Source of the DNA: Clostridium_AD estertheticum_D
GTDB lineage: Bacteria; Bacillota; Clostridia; Clostridiales; Clostridiaceae
DNA length: 64,000 nucleotides
Reading direction: 5' to 3'
Assembly: GCF_018861295.1 (NCBI RefSeq)
Contig: NZ_JAHLDM010000015.1
Coordinates: 56,466 to 120,465, forward strand
In this document: piece by piece, positions 1 to 7,899 of the stretch
Position numbering within the stretch: the stretch's first letter is position 1
Layout of the letters: the number at the start of each line of letters is the position of its first letter
Notes under the pieces: generated by a model
The model's input: only the letters and a program-made list of their open reading frames with translations
Database searches by the model: none
Told to the model about the DNA's origin: nothing
Made by a program: the position numbers and the translations under genes

Positions 1-299
1 TAACAAGAACTCTCTTTATTTCAGATATAGCTTTCTTAATATCTGGTACAAAATAAAGCATATGTCGTGCAATGACTACATCAAAGCTTTCATCTTCATA
101 AGGAATATTTTGAGCATTAATCTCCTCATATAAAAAGTTACCATCTACTATGTCCAATCTATCTTTTGTGCTACTTAGCATACCTTTAGAAAAATCTGAT
201 AAAGTTATTGTCCATTCCTCATTTATATTATGACTATTTTTACTCCACAACTCCCCTGTTCCACATCCAAGTTCCAGTATTCTGGCTTTAGTGGGGATT
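1..299 (-). pseudogene. Methyltransferase half of a frameshifted MerR-methyltransferase fusion (runs off window)
   Basis: Reading the minus strand downstream of about position 299 in the frame two bases away from the MerR frame gives an uninterrupted SAM-methyltransferase sequence: ARILELGCGTGELWS (motif I), then SDFSKGML, then DVVIARHMLYFVPDIKKA, continuing off the left edge of the window. The MerR frame instead runs into junk after NQMK. Adding one A to the A-run at about 297-301 would join the two frames as NQMKIPTKARILELG. The intact protein would be a MerR-type regulator with a C-terminal class I methyltransferase domain, a known architecture in Firmicutes. The break is either a real inactivating one-base deletion or a homopolymer sequencing error. 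The end of the gene is not in the window. Confidence 0.75.
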
Positions 300-792
300 T
301 CATTTGATTAAAGCACCAGGTATTCCAATCTGTCTTATTTGTATTATAACTATGAAGATTACCCCTTAAATTAAGATTTTCATCAGTCTTATACTGCTCA
401 ATTACCTTATTTCCCATATTAGTTATCTTGATAATATCAATTAGTTTATCAACCTCTAAGAATCCATTTTCTTTTATTTGGTTCTCGGCCTTGTTAAAGA
501 CAGTTATAACTGATTCTATATGTTTTTTCTTTTCTTCTAAAGCTTTCTTTTGAATAATGATCATATTTTCTAAATTTGCTTCTGTTTCATGCAAAATCTT
601 TATTATCTCACTTAAAGATAGACCAATAAATTTTAAAGTAGTAATTTGTTGAAGTATCAAAAAATCTTTTTCGCAATAAATTCTATATCCACAGTCAGTT
701 TTTTGTGATGGTTTCAATAATCCGATTTTATCATAATACAGTAACGTCTTTACAGTTACTCCTGCTCTTTTAGCAAACTCGCTGATTTTCAA
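223..792 (-). CDS. MerR-family transcriptional regulator, frameshifted before its methyltransferase domain
   Basis: The N-terminus is a MerR winged helix-turn-helix (ISEFAKRAGVTVKTLLYYDK, then GLLKP and GYRIY) over about residues 1-70, followed by a charged helical dimerisation region to about residue 115. A TTG start at 790-792 is preferred because GGGAGG lies six bases upstream; the ORF can be read six codons further, to a TTG at 808-810 that has no good ribosome-binding site. The last 25 or so codons are out of frame with the methyltransferase that follows (see 1-299), so as written the protein ends in a nonsense tail. The DNA-binding half is intact and could still act on the promoter at 815-845. 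The inducer is unknown; fusion to a methyltransferase suggests a regulator whose activity is tied to a small-molecule substrate. Confidence 0.8.
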   Translation of the reverse strand: MKISEFAKRAGVTVKTLLYYDKIGLLKPSQKTDCGYRIYCEKDFLILQQITTLKFIGLSLSEIIKILHETEANLENMIIIQKKALEEKKKHIESVITVFNKAENQIKENGFLEVDKLIDIIKITNMGNKVIEQYKTDENLNLRGNLHSYNTNKTDWNTWCFNQMKSPLKPEYWNLDVEQGSCGVKIVII

Positions 793-814
793 GATATTAC
801 CTCCCTTCAACTGT

Positions 815-845
815 ATTATAAACTCTGACCTCAGAGTAGAGTCAA
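815..845 (-). promoter_or_regulatory. MerR-type promoter/operator with 19-bp spacer and central palindrome
   Basis: On the minus strand a -35 TTGACT (840-845) and a perfect -10 TATAAT (815-820) are separated by 19 bases, two more than the sigma-A optimum. The spacer holds the inverted repeat ACTCTGA-N2-TCAGAGT (822-837). Long spacer plus central dyad is the hallmark of MerR-family operators, where the regulator untwists the promoter. It lies just upstream of the MerR gene at 223-792, so autoregulation is the likely arrangement. Confidence 0.85.
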
Positions 846-922
846 TACAAATTTCTATTGTGGTACACTAAAAAAAATATGAACTAAGAAACTCAAATAA
901 ATACTTTATATGCTTTGGGTAT

Positions 923-1648
923 TCACCTTGTTTTTTTTAACAAAACATGGTTGTAAAAAGATATATTTATATAATCCTCTATATCAGAAACCATCATTTC
1001 AACCTCAAACATCTTTTCTTGCCAAATTGGGTCATATCTAATCTCATTATTTGGGTGCAAAGCAAAAAACGTTCTAATTCCAAGCACCTTTTCAATATTA
1101 ATACCTAATTCACCTATCCACCCCCTAATATCATTGATATTATAATAATTTACCTGACCAAAATTAGCTACATTACTTACTCCACCATTAAGCAACCTGA
1201 TTGCCTCGTCCATATTATTTTCGAAAATGACCTTGGACATGATTCTTCCAGCATGATTGTGTTTTACCATAGAAATTATTCCATTGGGTCTAAGAACTCG
1301 ATAAAATTCTCTAAATATTTCTTTTGGATCTTCCGCATACTCCAAAACATTATGACATACTACTAAATCAAACGAACTATCTTCTTGTTGTTTTAATTGC
1401 TCTATATCCCCAATCATCTGCTTATAATTATTTTCACATATTCTCATTTCTACCATGTCGGCATTTGGTTCTATTGCAACCACCTCATTGTTCTTTGCTA
1501 AATGATTTGCGGTAATTCCCAATCCACTTCCAAAATCAAGGATTTTAGAATTAGTTATTTGAGATAGTTGTTCCCAAACCACTCTATAAAACATTACGCC
1601 CCAAGGTTTCTTTACGTTTTCTAAATATGATTTAAAATCATTATTCAT
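923..1648 (-). CDS. Class I SAM-dependent methyltransferase
   Basis: A 241-residue Rossmann-fold methyltransferase. Motif I is ILDFGSGLGIT (about 36-46), the acidic end of strand 2 is AIEPNADM (about 58-65), and the post-motif region is VVCHNVLEYAEDP followed by FYRVLRPNG (about 95-123), typical of the Methyltransf_11/25 group acting on small molecules. GGAGGAG precedes the ATG. It lies 12 bases downstream of the GNAT remnant at 1661-1789 and probably shares its transcript. The substrate cannot be told from sequence. It is one of three methyltransferase sequences in the first 2.7 kb, none closely similar to another beyond the core motifs. Confidence 0.85.
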   Translation of the reverse strand: MNNDFKSYLENVKKPWGVMFYRVVWEQLSQITNSKILDFGSGLGITANHLAKNNEVVAIEPNADMVEMRICENNYKQMIGDIEQLKQQEDSSFDLVVCHNVLEYAEDPKEIFREFYRVLRPNGIISMVKHNHAGRIMSKVIFENNMDEAIRLLNGGVSNVANFGQVNYYNINDIRGWIGELGINIEKVLGIRTFFALHPNNEIRYDPIWQEKMFEVEMMVSDIEDYINISFYNHVLLKKTR

Positions 1649-1660
1649 TATGCTCCTCCA

Positions 1661-1789
1661 CTATCTATATTTAAAATTCAGATATGATGAATCTACTATA
1701 TTCTCCACAAATGCTTCCTCAAGTAATTTAATTCTTAATTTTACAAGACTATCTATATCATCAATTGTCGCCATTCTTATCATTACCAT
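1661..1789 (-). pseudogene. N-terminal remnant of a GNAT acetyltransferase (42 codons)
   Basis: The minus strand has a short ORF with an ATG at 1787-1789 preceded by GAGGGG. It reads MVMIRMATIDDIDSLVKLR and continues through LLEEAF to a stop at 1661. The pattern IRMATIDDIDSLVKLR is the usual first strand and helix of GNAT N-acetyltransferases, but the roughly 100 residues carrying the acetyl-CoA site are missing. This looks like a truncated gene whose start signals survive. It sits 12 bases before the methyltransferase start, so its translation could still be coupled to that gene. A genuine 42-residue protein is possible but less likely. Confidence 0.6.
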
Positions 1790-1913
1790 TTACCCCTCAC
1801 TAATTACTTTACTATTTCGCATGTTAAATATTGTATCGTACTATCTATATTCGGAGCTCTCATTCTCTACAAGTTTACAGTATTCTTTTAAATCTGATTT
1901 AAAAAAACTCACT

Positions 1914-2666
1914 CTATAATTTTATAGCCTTTATAATAAATGACATTGGTATAATCTTAGCTTTAAAAGCTGAATAATATTTTTCTGAAAAATCAGCAGC
2001 ATTATTAATTGTTTCTGTGTCCGTTTTCTCAATTAATCTTTCAACCTTCATTCCTGCATTTGAAAGTGCATTTATGTATGTTGACAACTTCCAATTATAA
2101 AGCGACATCGGTTGTCCACCTTTTTTCATATTTATCAATTTTTCCTCCATATACGAGTGATTTAAAAAAATCTTGTCATCCTTTACTTCCAAACACTGCA
2201 TAAGTGGGTTATCCCAACTAAAAACAAATATCCCACCTGGTTTAAGATAATTAGATATCATATTTATTGTCTTTTCCAAATCAATAGTCCAACCTAAAGC
2301 ATATATTGAGTAAACAATATCAAAATAATTTAATGGTATCCCAGGATTATTTTCCATTGGTGAAACAAAAAGCTTTTGTGAGTAACCGCTTTTATTAAGA
2401 ACATCTTTAGCACTTTTTATCTGTGTTGATGAAATATCAATTCCCCACAATTCGGATGCACCCTTTTCACCCATATAACACAGCGAATGACCACTACCGC
2501 ACCCTATATCTAATACATATTTACCTGAAACATCTTCAAATAAATTTAATTCATCCTCTTTAGGAGTAAACGGGCCGTAAGTAGGAAGAGCTGTTACTCC
2601 AAACCAATCATCAGCTATGATATCCCAACTCTTACTGTTTTGGTCTAATATTTTTTCATTATTCAT
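1914..2666 (-). CDS. Class I SAM-dependent methyltransferase
   Basis: A 250-residue methyltransferase with motif I VLDIGCGSGHS (about 51-61), GIDISSTQI (about 74-82) and a post-I region FDIVYSIYALGWTIDLEKTI. The segment YLKPGGIFVFSWDNP matches the Methyltransf_11/25 fold. The N-terminus (SKSWDIIADDWFG) is typical of small-molecule methyltransferases that start with a W-x3-A motif. The ATG at 2664-2666 follows GGAGGG. About 120 bases separate it from the downstream GNAT remnant. Its substrate is not apparent, and neighbouring genes are unrelated small accessory enzymes rather than a pathway. Confidence 0.85.
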   Translation of the reverse strand: MNNEKILDQNSKSWDIIADDWFGVTALPTYGPFTPKEDELNLFEDVSGKYVLDIGCGSGHSLCYMGEKGASELWGIDISSTQIKSAKDVLNKSGYSQKLFVSPMENNPGIPLNYFDIVYSIYALGWTIDLEKTINMISNYLKPGGIFVFSWDNPLMQCLEVKDDKIFLNHSYMEEKLINMKKGGQPMSLYNWKLSTYINALSNAGMKVERLIEKTDTETINNAADFSEKYYSAFKAKIIPMSFIIKAIKL

Positions 2667-2790
2667 GCCATATCCCTCCGATTTTGATTCAATTATTTCA
2701 TGTATTTCTGATTAATTGTTATTACCATACTACCATCATAGTTTAACTTAAAATAGATATTAATGAATTATATAACCGATTACATTCTCA

Positions 2791-3315
2791 TTAATTTCTT
2801 CCATTTAAAATTTCTATAATATACTGTTTTGATTGTCTTCTATTTTTAAATACTATTACCTGTTTATTATTTTTTTCAAGTTTATCAATATTTATTTGAC
2901 GTGGTTTATTAGAGAAATTCCAAATATACTTCATAAATTCAAAATCAAACTTTTCAGGGCACCCCTCTGGCATATCAGGTCTTATTTTACCTAAATTTGT
3001 TATAACTCGTTTAAAGTAACTCAATAAGCAAACAACTCTACTTAATTTAAAATATATTATTGTATCGGCCTTTTCAAGTCGAATATCTATAGTACCCCCA
3101 TAGTTACCATCTATTATCCATTCATATCCTGCTATTAACTTCTTTTGCTTTCTCACCCATTCAGTCCTCGGAGTTTCAATCCATCCATTATTCCAAAACT
3201 CTTTATCAAGATGAATAAGAGGAATACCCGTGATTTTTGACAACTTCATCGAGAATGTACTTTTGCCACTACCTGGGGAACCTATAACCATTATTTTATT
3301 TCCCATGCTGCTCAT
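2791..3315 (-). CDS. P-loop kinase-like protein (DNA topology modulation / FlaR-like family)
   Basis: A 174-residue P-loop NTPase with Walker A GSPGSGKST at residues 12-20, then LIHLDKEFWNNGW, WIIDGNYGGT and an ADTIIYFKLSR segment. This pattern (adenylate kinase-like fold with a tryptophan-rich lid and the IDGNY motif) is shared by proteins annotated as topology modulation protein or AAA-family ATPase. The true activity of this family is poorly established and may be nucleotide or small-molecule phosphorylation. The ATG at 3313-3315 has GGGGGTGG upstream; an in-frame ATG three codons later is possible. It is a single gene in an accessory stretch. Confidence 0.75.
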   Translation of the reverse strand: MSSMGNKIMVIGSPGSGKSTFSMKLSKITGIPLIHLDKEFWNNGWIETPRTEWVRKQKKLIAGYEWIIDGNYGGTIDIRLEKADTIIYFKLSRVVCLLSYFKRVITNLGKIRPDMPEGCPEKFDFEFMKYIWNFSNKPRQINIDKLEKNNKQVIVFKNRRQSKQYIIEILNGRN

Positions 3316-3446
3316 TTACACCACCCCCTTTATTCTAAACAAGTTAAGTATCACTTACTAAAAATTATTATTGAATAATAATTCTGCCATTTTTTATCTC
3401 CTTTATTTTCTATAAAATATTGAATTCATCTTCTTCTCAACCAACA

Positions 3447-3971
3447 CTATCCTTCAATACAATAAGTTAGTTTATCATATTCCACTTCAATTCCCTGCTT
3501 TATAGATTTATAGTTCTTTTCCTCTTTAATTTTAGTCATACCACACTTTTCCATAACTCTGTAGGATGCTCGATTTTTATTAGTACAGCTCGACATAATC
3601 TTAGTAATGTTTAGTTTATGAAATGCATATTTAATGATTTCTCTAACCGCTTCTGTCATATAACCATTGTTCCAATATACCTTATTAGAAATCCAACCGA
3701 TTTCTGTGAATTCTTCTTCTATTTTTAACGAAATGTTACCAACAACTTTGTTGTTTTCCTTCAATTGGATTGCAAATTCATACCAAGTAACTGTATTAGA
3801 ATTCATACAAGTAGTACATTCATCAATAAACTTTCTGATATTATTTTTGGATTTAGGCCAATATATCATATATTTACCCGTATCCTCATCACATCCGTAT
3901 TCACTTATATCATAGCAATCCTGTTGCGCAATTGGCCGGATTATTAACCTATCAGTTATTATTATATCCAC
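3447..3971 (-). CDS. GNAT family N-acetyltransferase (RimJ/RimL-like)
   Basis: A 174-residue acetyltransferase of the Acetyltransf_3 type. It begins TDRLIIRPIAQQD, has the central strand NISLKIEEEFTEIGW, the acetyl-CoA loop region YWNNGYMTEAV (about 98-108) and the C-terminal NRASYRVMEKCGM (about 134-146), all standard for RimJ/RimL relatives that acetylate protein N-termini or small amines. The start is a GTG at 3969-3971 with AGAAGG about nine bases upstream. The substrate is unknown. Nothing nearby points to a role in ribosomal protein modification rather than, for example, resistance or detoxification. Confidence 0.85.
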   Translation of the reverse strand: MDIIITDRLIIRPIAQQDCYDISEYGCDEDTGKYMIYWPKSKNNIRKFIDECTTCMNSNTVTWYEFAIQLKENNKVVGNISLKIEEEFTEIGWISNKVYWNNGYMTEAVREIIKYAFHKLNITKIMSSCTNKNRASYRVMEKCGMTKIKEEKNYKSIKQGIEVEYDKLTYCIEG

Positions 3972-4495
3972 AATAATACACCTTCTTTAACAATTTATAA
4001 GTAGTAAATCACCCTGTAAGTCTCTTATCTAATCAACTCATATGTTCATAATATTTTTCATACTATAAATAATTTATAAATTCACTTACTGACTATAAAT
4101 GCTTCATCAATACTGTTAGAGGACACTTTAATTTGCAGTAAATCTTCTCTTTTAGACATGAATGTCAGCAACTGTAGTTTTATATAGAAAAACAAAGCAC
4201 AAGATGTATTGAATACAACTTGTGCTTTTTGTTTAGGCTTTAACTACGAAGAACAAACCTAAGTACATCATAATACAATTAAATATTAACTTCAATAGCT
4301 TTTTGTGAGAATTATGAAAAAAAGTATTTTAAAGGTTTTTAAAAAATTAATTCCTAAGGAATTAAACATACCAAAATCAGATAAACTCTAGAAAACCAGC
4401 TTACATTACTTAATTCATTATACTCTCTAACGAAAGCACATTTTCTAAACATATATCATATTATAATTTTATAGTACTATGAAAGGAATATCAAT
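3972..4495. other. Intergenic region between divergent genes with an orphan hairpin and a 25-codon ORF
   Basis: This 524-base gap separates the GNAT gene (leftward) from the cupin gene (rightward). It holds a strong hairpin (4194-4228) that terminates neither flanking gene, and a short plus-strand ORF at 4314-4391 (ATG to TAG, 25 codons, starting MKKSILKVFKKLIPKEL) with only a weak ribosome-binding site. Both are compatible with a lost gene. No tRNA, riboswitch or clear promoter was recognised. Confidence 0.4.
4194..4228. terminator. Terminator-like hairpin, bidirectional
   Basis: The arms AAAGCACAAG (4194-4203) and CTTGTGCTTT (4219-4228) pair perfectly, with a second inner pairing TGTATT/AATACA. 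T-rich sequence follows on both strands. It sits upstream of both neighbouring genes, so its own gene is not evident. Confidence 0.6.
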
Positions 4496-5131
4496 ATGTA
4501 TAATGTTTATGAACCATATCCTTACTTTGTTAACACACCAATGTATAATCTTTATAAACCATATCCATGTCCTTATTACATTAACGTGCCAATGTATACC
4601 CCAACTAATGAAATGGAGTATGATTCAAGATTTGATTTTTTACAATCAGCAAATCCCTATGATAATGGTTTAATTCAGTTAAAAGATTATGGAGCAGAAC
4701 CATTTGTAATTAATATTGATAAAGCTACTAAGCAAAACAATACTTATCGTACTGCTTTATGGACAGGAAGCCATTTACAACTTACCCTGATGAGCATCAA
4801 TGTTGGGGAAGACATAGGGTTAGAGGTTCATCCCTTTCTTGACCAATTCATACGTATTGAAGAAGGCCAAGGACTTGTTAAAATGGGTGACAGTAAATAT
4901 AACTTGGATTTTCAAAGAAACGTCTATGATGATTTTGCGTTCATCATACCTGCTGGTAAATGGCATAATCTAATCAATACAGGTGATATACCAATTAAAT
5001 TATACTCTATTTATGCACCACCTCAGCATCCACATGGTACAGTTCATGAAACTAAAGCAGATGCAGATGCTGCTGAAGAGAACCACGACAACCACTTCCA
5101 AAATGGAGTGAATCTAAACACTATTGCTTAA
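4496..5131 (+). CDS. Cupin-domain protein with Tyr/Pro-rich repeat head
   Basis: A 211-residue protein. Residues 1-45 are a low-complexity Tyr/Pro-rich head in which MYNVYEPYPYFVNTP is followed by a related MYNLYKPYPCPYYINVP. From about residue 70 a single cupin domain follows: motif 1 is GLEVHPFLDQFIRIEEGQG, and motif 2 includes FIIPAGKWHNLINTG. The tail has the conserved YAPPQHPHGTVHETKADA, known from small Firmicute cupins of unknown substrate. Histidines suitable for metal binding are present in both motifs. The ATG at 4496 has GAAAGGA about eight bases upstream. The aromatic head resembles spore-coat or surface proteins, which is an inference. The gene stands alone and ends at a strong terminator. 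Confidence 0.8.
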   Translation: MYNVYEPYPYFVNTPMYNLYKPYPCPYYINVPMYTPTNEMEYDSRFDFLQSANPYDNGLIQLKDYGAEPFVINIDKATKQNNTYRTALWTGSHLQLTLMSINVGEDIGLEVHPFLDQFIRIEEGQGLVKMGDSKYNLDFQRNVYDDFAFIIPAGKWHNLINTGDIPIKLYSIYAPPQHPHGTVHETKADADAAEENHDNHFQNGVNLNTIA

Positions 5132-5244
5132 GTGCTGGTAAAAATTTAAACCCTCAGTTTGAAAGCTGTCACGGAGTATCAATCAACCTAGCTAATATTC
5201 CTAATGTTGGTGTGCTCAAAGGTTAAATAAAAAAATCTTGTAAA

Positions 5245-5287
5245 AATAAAATGAGATAACTTAAATACTAAGTTATCTCATTTTATT
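5245..5287. terminator. Bidirectional terminator between cupin gene and dut
   Basis: A perfect 19-bp inverted repeat (5245-5263 and 5269-5287, five-base loop) with A/T-rich outer arms gives a U-tract on either strand. It sits between the convergent cupin gene and dut. Confidence 0.9.
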
Positions 5288-5294
5288 GTCTGTA

Positions 5295-5732
5295 TTATTT
5301 ACTAAACCCAGTTGAACCAAATCCACCTTTACCTCTTTCTGTAGAATTTAATTCATCTACCTCTACTATACTAACCTTTAAAACTGGTTTTATTACCATT
5401 TGTGCAATTTTCATATTCTTTTCAACTCTAAAATTAATTTTACTATGGTTAATTAAAATTATTCCAATTTCACCTCTATATCCCTCATCAATAGTTCCTG
5501 GTGTATTTAGTACTGTTATAGAATTCTTTAAAGCTAGTCCGCTTCTGGGCCTAATTTGAGCTTCTGTATCTTTAGGTAACTCAATTTGAATTCCTGTATG
5601 TACAAGTACTGTTTCACCTGGCATAATAATCTTTTCTTCAACTGAAAATAAATCTAAACCTGCATCACCTTCATGAGCATATTGAGGAAGTATAGCCACT
5701 TCATTAATTTTCTTTACTTTTAAATTTAACAT
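5295..5732 (-). CDS. dut: dUTP diphosphatase (dUTPase)
   Basis: Hydrolyses dUTP to dUMP and diphosphate, keeping uracil out of DNA and feeding thymidylate synthesis. All five trimeric dUTPase motifs are visible in 145 residues: AGLDLFS (24-30), RPRSGLALK (61-69), NTPGTIDEGYRGEIGI (about 76-91, with the catalytic Asp in TID), IAQMVI and the P-loop-like RGKGGFGSTG near the C-terminus. The length is normal for the family. It is followed by a bidirectional terminator and probably forms a single-gene unit, since a terminator-like hairpin (5837-5861) lies between it and the following gene rlmD. Confidence 0.95.
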   Translation of the reverse strand: MLNLKVKKINEVAILPQYAHEGDAGLDLFSVEEKIIMPGETVLVHTGIQIELPKDTEAQIRPRSGLALKNSITVLNTPGTIDEGYRGEIGIILINHSKINFRVEKNMKIAQMVIKPVLKVSIVEVDELNSTERGKGGFGSTGFSK

Positions 5733-5836
5733 AAATCAATTCCCCTTTCTTGAATAATCCTCTGATTCTACATAATTAGCAGCATTATTGAATTCACTTA
5801 ACTTACAATTTAGAAGGTCATTCCATAAATTAAAAA

Positions 5837-5861
5837 TTCCCCCAAACACTCGTCTGAGGGG
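5837..5861 (-). terminator. Rho-independent terminator after rlmD
   Basis: On the minus strand the arm CCCTCAGAC pairs with GTTTGGGG around a GAGT loop, with G-U wobbles, and is followed by GGAATTTTTAATTT. It sits 56 bases past the rlmD stop, before dut. Confidence 0.55.
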
Positions 5862-5916
5862 ACATTAAACACACTTTAATTAACTATTAAAAACCTTTAA
5901 AGCCTTTGATATCAGC

Positions 5917-7272
5917 CTATGCCTTAACTATATCAACAATAGTCTCTATATGAGGGGTATGAGGGAACATATCCATCAATATTACCTTATTCACCTTATA
6001 TCCATTATTGATCATTTCTTTTAAATCAACAACTAAACTTTTAGGATTACAAGAAACATAAACTATGTGCGGTGCATCAAATTTTATTACATAATCTAAT
6101 GCTGTAGGGTGAACACCCGCTCTTGGAGGATCTAAGATAATGCTATCAGGTTTATCTTGTACATCTTTTATAACTTTAGCTACATCACCTGCTATAAACT
6201 CACAATTATCTAATCCATTGATTCTTGCATTTTCATTTGCAGCAGCAACTGCTTCTTCTATTAATTCAATTCCCAAAACTTTTTTAGCTTTAGCTGCAAC
6301 AATTTGACCTATAGTTCCAGTTCCACAATATAAATCAAACACAACTTTTGATTCTGAATTACCTAAAAAATCTCTAACTATACTATAAAGCTTTTCTGCA
6401 CCTTTTGAATTAGTTTGAAAAAAAGCAAAAGGGTTGATTTTAAACTTAAGATCTAATATGTTTTCCATAATGTATTCTCTTCCGTATAATAGTTCAGTTT
6501 TATCAGCTTGAACTATGTCTGATAATGAGTCATTATATGTATGCATTATTCCGGTAATAACTCCATCACATTTTAATTCCTTAAGCTTATTCGTAATTTC
6601 ACTAAGATCTAAATCTATCTGAGATGTAGTTACTAAATTAACTAATATTTCACCAGTATTTTTAGCCTTTCGAATCACTAAGTTTCTTAAATAACCCTTA
6701 CGCTCCATTACATTATAATGTGGCAATTTTAATTCTATAAAATAGTTTAATACTAATTTTAATATCTCTCTAAAATCTACATCAACTATTTTGCAATCAT
6801 CAACAGTAACTATACTAAAACTTCTTCCTTTTGTATGCATGCCTAAAGTTAATTCTTCGTTTTTTCTAAAATCACCAAAAGTGAATTCCATTTTATTTCT
6901 ATACTCGAATTGTTCAGGACTCTGCTCTATACCCAAAAATTCATAATCTTTTATTTCTGCATCTTCAAATAATTTTAGAACTTGTTGTTTTTTAAATTCT
7001 AATTGCTTTTCATAGGAAAGGAATTGATGGCTGCATCCTCCACAAAATTCAGTGATTTTGCAAAGAGGTTCAACTTTATAGTCTACATCTTCAAGTATTT
7101 TCACAAGTTTTGCTTCTACTACAAATTGCTTCTTTCTTGATACTTTAGCAATTACCTTTTGACCTGGTAATGTATTTTTAATCATTACCTTTTCACCCTC
7201 ATAGTATGCAATTCCCTGTGCTGGAAATTCTAATTCTTCTATATCAAATTCATATTCTTTTCTTTTTTGCAT
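5917..7272 (-). CDS. rlmD: 23S rRNA (uracil-5-)-methyltransferase, RumA/RlmD family
   Basis: Makes 5-methyluridine in 23S rRNA (in Firmicutes the RlmCD enzymes methylate U747 and/or U1939). The 451-residue protein starts with a TRAM RNA-binding domain (about 1-60). It has the iron-sulfur cluster cysteines C71, C77 and C80 (CKITEFCGGC) plus C160 (VDDCKIVD), the SAM motif FDLYCGTGTIGQ, and the catalytic region ILDPPRAGVH followed by VSCNPKSL, where the Cys is the nucleophile. All ligands and catalytic residues are present. The gene lies 17 bases after the RDD membrane protein and probably shares its promoter. Which uridine it targets cannot be told from sequence. Confidence 0.92.
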   Translation of the reverse strand: MQKRKEYEFDIEELEFPAQGIAYYEGEKVMIKNTLPGQKVIAKVSRKKQFVVEAKLVKILEDVDYKVEPLCKITEFCGGCSHQFLSYEKQLEFKKQQVLKLFEDAEIKDYEFLGIEQSPEQFEYRNKMEFTFGDFRKNEELTLGMHTKGRSFSIVTVDDCKIVDVDFREILKLVLNYFIELKLPHYNVMERKGYLRNLVIRKAKNTGEILVNLVTTSQIDLDLSEITNKLKELKCDGVITGIMHTYNDSLSDIVQADKTELLYGREYIMENILDLKFKINPFAFFQTNSKGAEKLYSIVRDFLGNSESKVVFDLYCGTGTIGQIVAAKAKKVLGIELIEEAVAAANENARINGLDNCEFIAGDVAKVIKDVQDKPDSIILDPPRAGVHPTALDYVIKFDAPHIVYVSCNPKSLVVDLKEMINNGYKVNKVILMDMFPHTPHIETIVDIVKA

Positions 7273-7289
7273 ATTTTTTTCACAAACTC

Positions 7290-7616
7290 CTATCGTTTAG
7301 TAATAAATAGTCCTGATGCTTTCTTACCAAGTGTAGCAGACATTTTTCCACTTTCCATAATACTCATGTATAATACCATAACAACCATAAAAGTCACAGA
7401 TATCATTTCAAATTTTTGAGTTAATGCAAATCCTGATATTCTAAGCACAGCATCTGCTAAAAATACTACTACTGTTGATGTCACACCTATAACTATTAAA
7501 TCTATAAGGCTAGCCATAAAAGTGTTTAAAAAAGTAGGTCTTGATGCATTATTAGAATTGGATTTAACTGATTGACCGTCTTTACTATTTACCTTGTTTC
7601 CTTCTTGTTCTAACAT
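7290..7616 (-). CDS. RDD-family small membrane protein
   Basis: A 108-residue protein with a polar, Ser/Asn-rich cytoplasmic head (1-30) and two transmembrane segments (about 37-57 and 69-88), ending in SATLGKKASGLFITKR. The FMASLIDLIVIG start of helix 1 and the TLGKKASGL tail are the RDD-domain signature, although the Arg that names the family is replaced here. The function of RDD proteins is mostly unknown, with some acting as Na+/H+ antiporter-like proteins. It is transcribed from the promoter at 7713-7741 and is followed closely by rlmD. Confidence 0.75.
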   Translation of the reverse strand: MLEQEGNKVNSKDGQSVKSNSNNASRPTFLNTFMASLIDLIVIGVTSTVVVFLADAVLRISGFALTQKFEMISVTFMVVMVLYMSIMESGKMSATLGKKASGLFITKR

Positions 7617-7712
7617 TTTAATTCCCCCAATTATTATATTATTATTTTTGTTAACTTTTATTTTTATAATTCCCCATTATAAAATGCTTATAATTTTTTA
7701 CTCCACCTATAT

Positions 7713-7741
7713 ATAATACGTATTTTTGACGTATAAATCAA
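7713..7741 (-). promoter_or_regulatory. Sigma-A type promoter for the RDD protein-rlmD unit
   Basis: On the minus strand -35 TTGATT (7736-7741) and -10 TATTAT (7713-7718) are 17 bases apart, about 95 bases before the RDD start codon. Confidence 0.65.
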
Positions 7742-7899
7742 TAGTTTATTAAGTATCTTGATGTATTTGCCTATTGTTTTTGGTGTTTATTTAATTTAAA
7801 TTTCATCAATATGACTCTTTAATTTATACTAACAATCATTTATAATATAAGAAAACCTTATTATTTGTTTTAATTTATTGAAAATTAGGAAGGTGTTAC

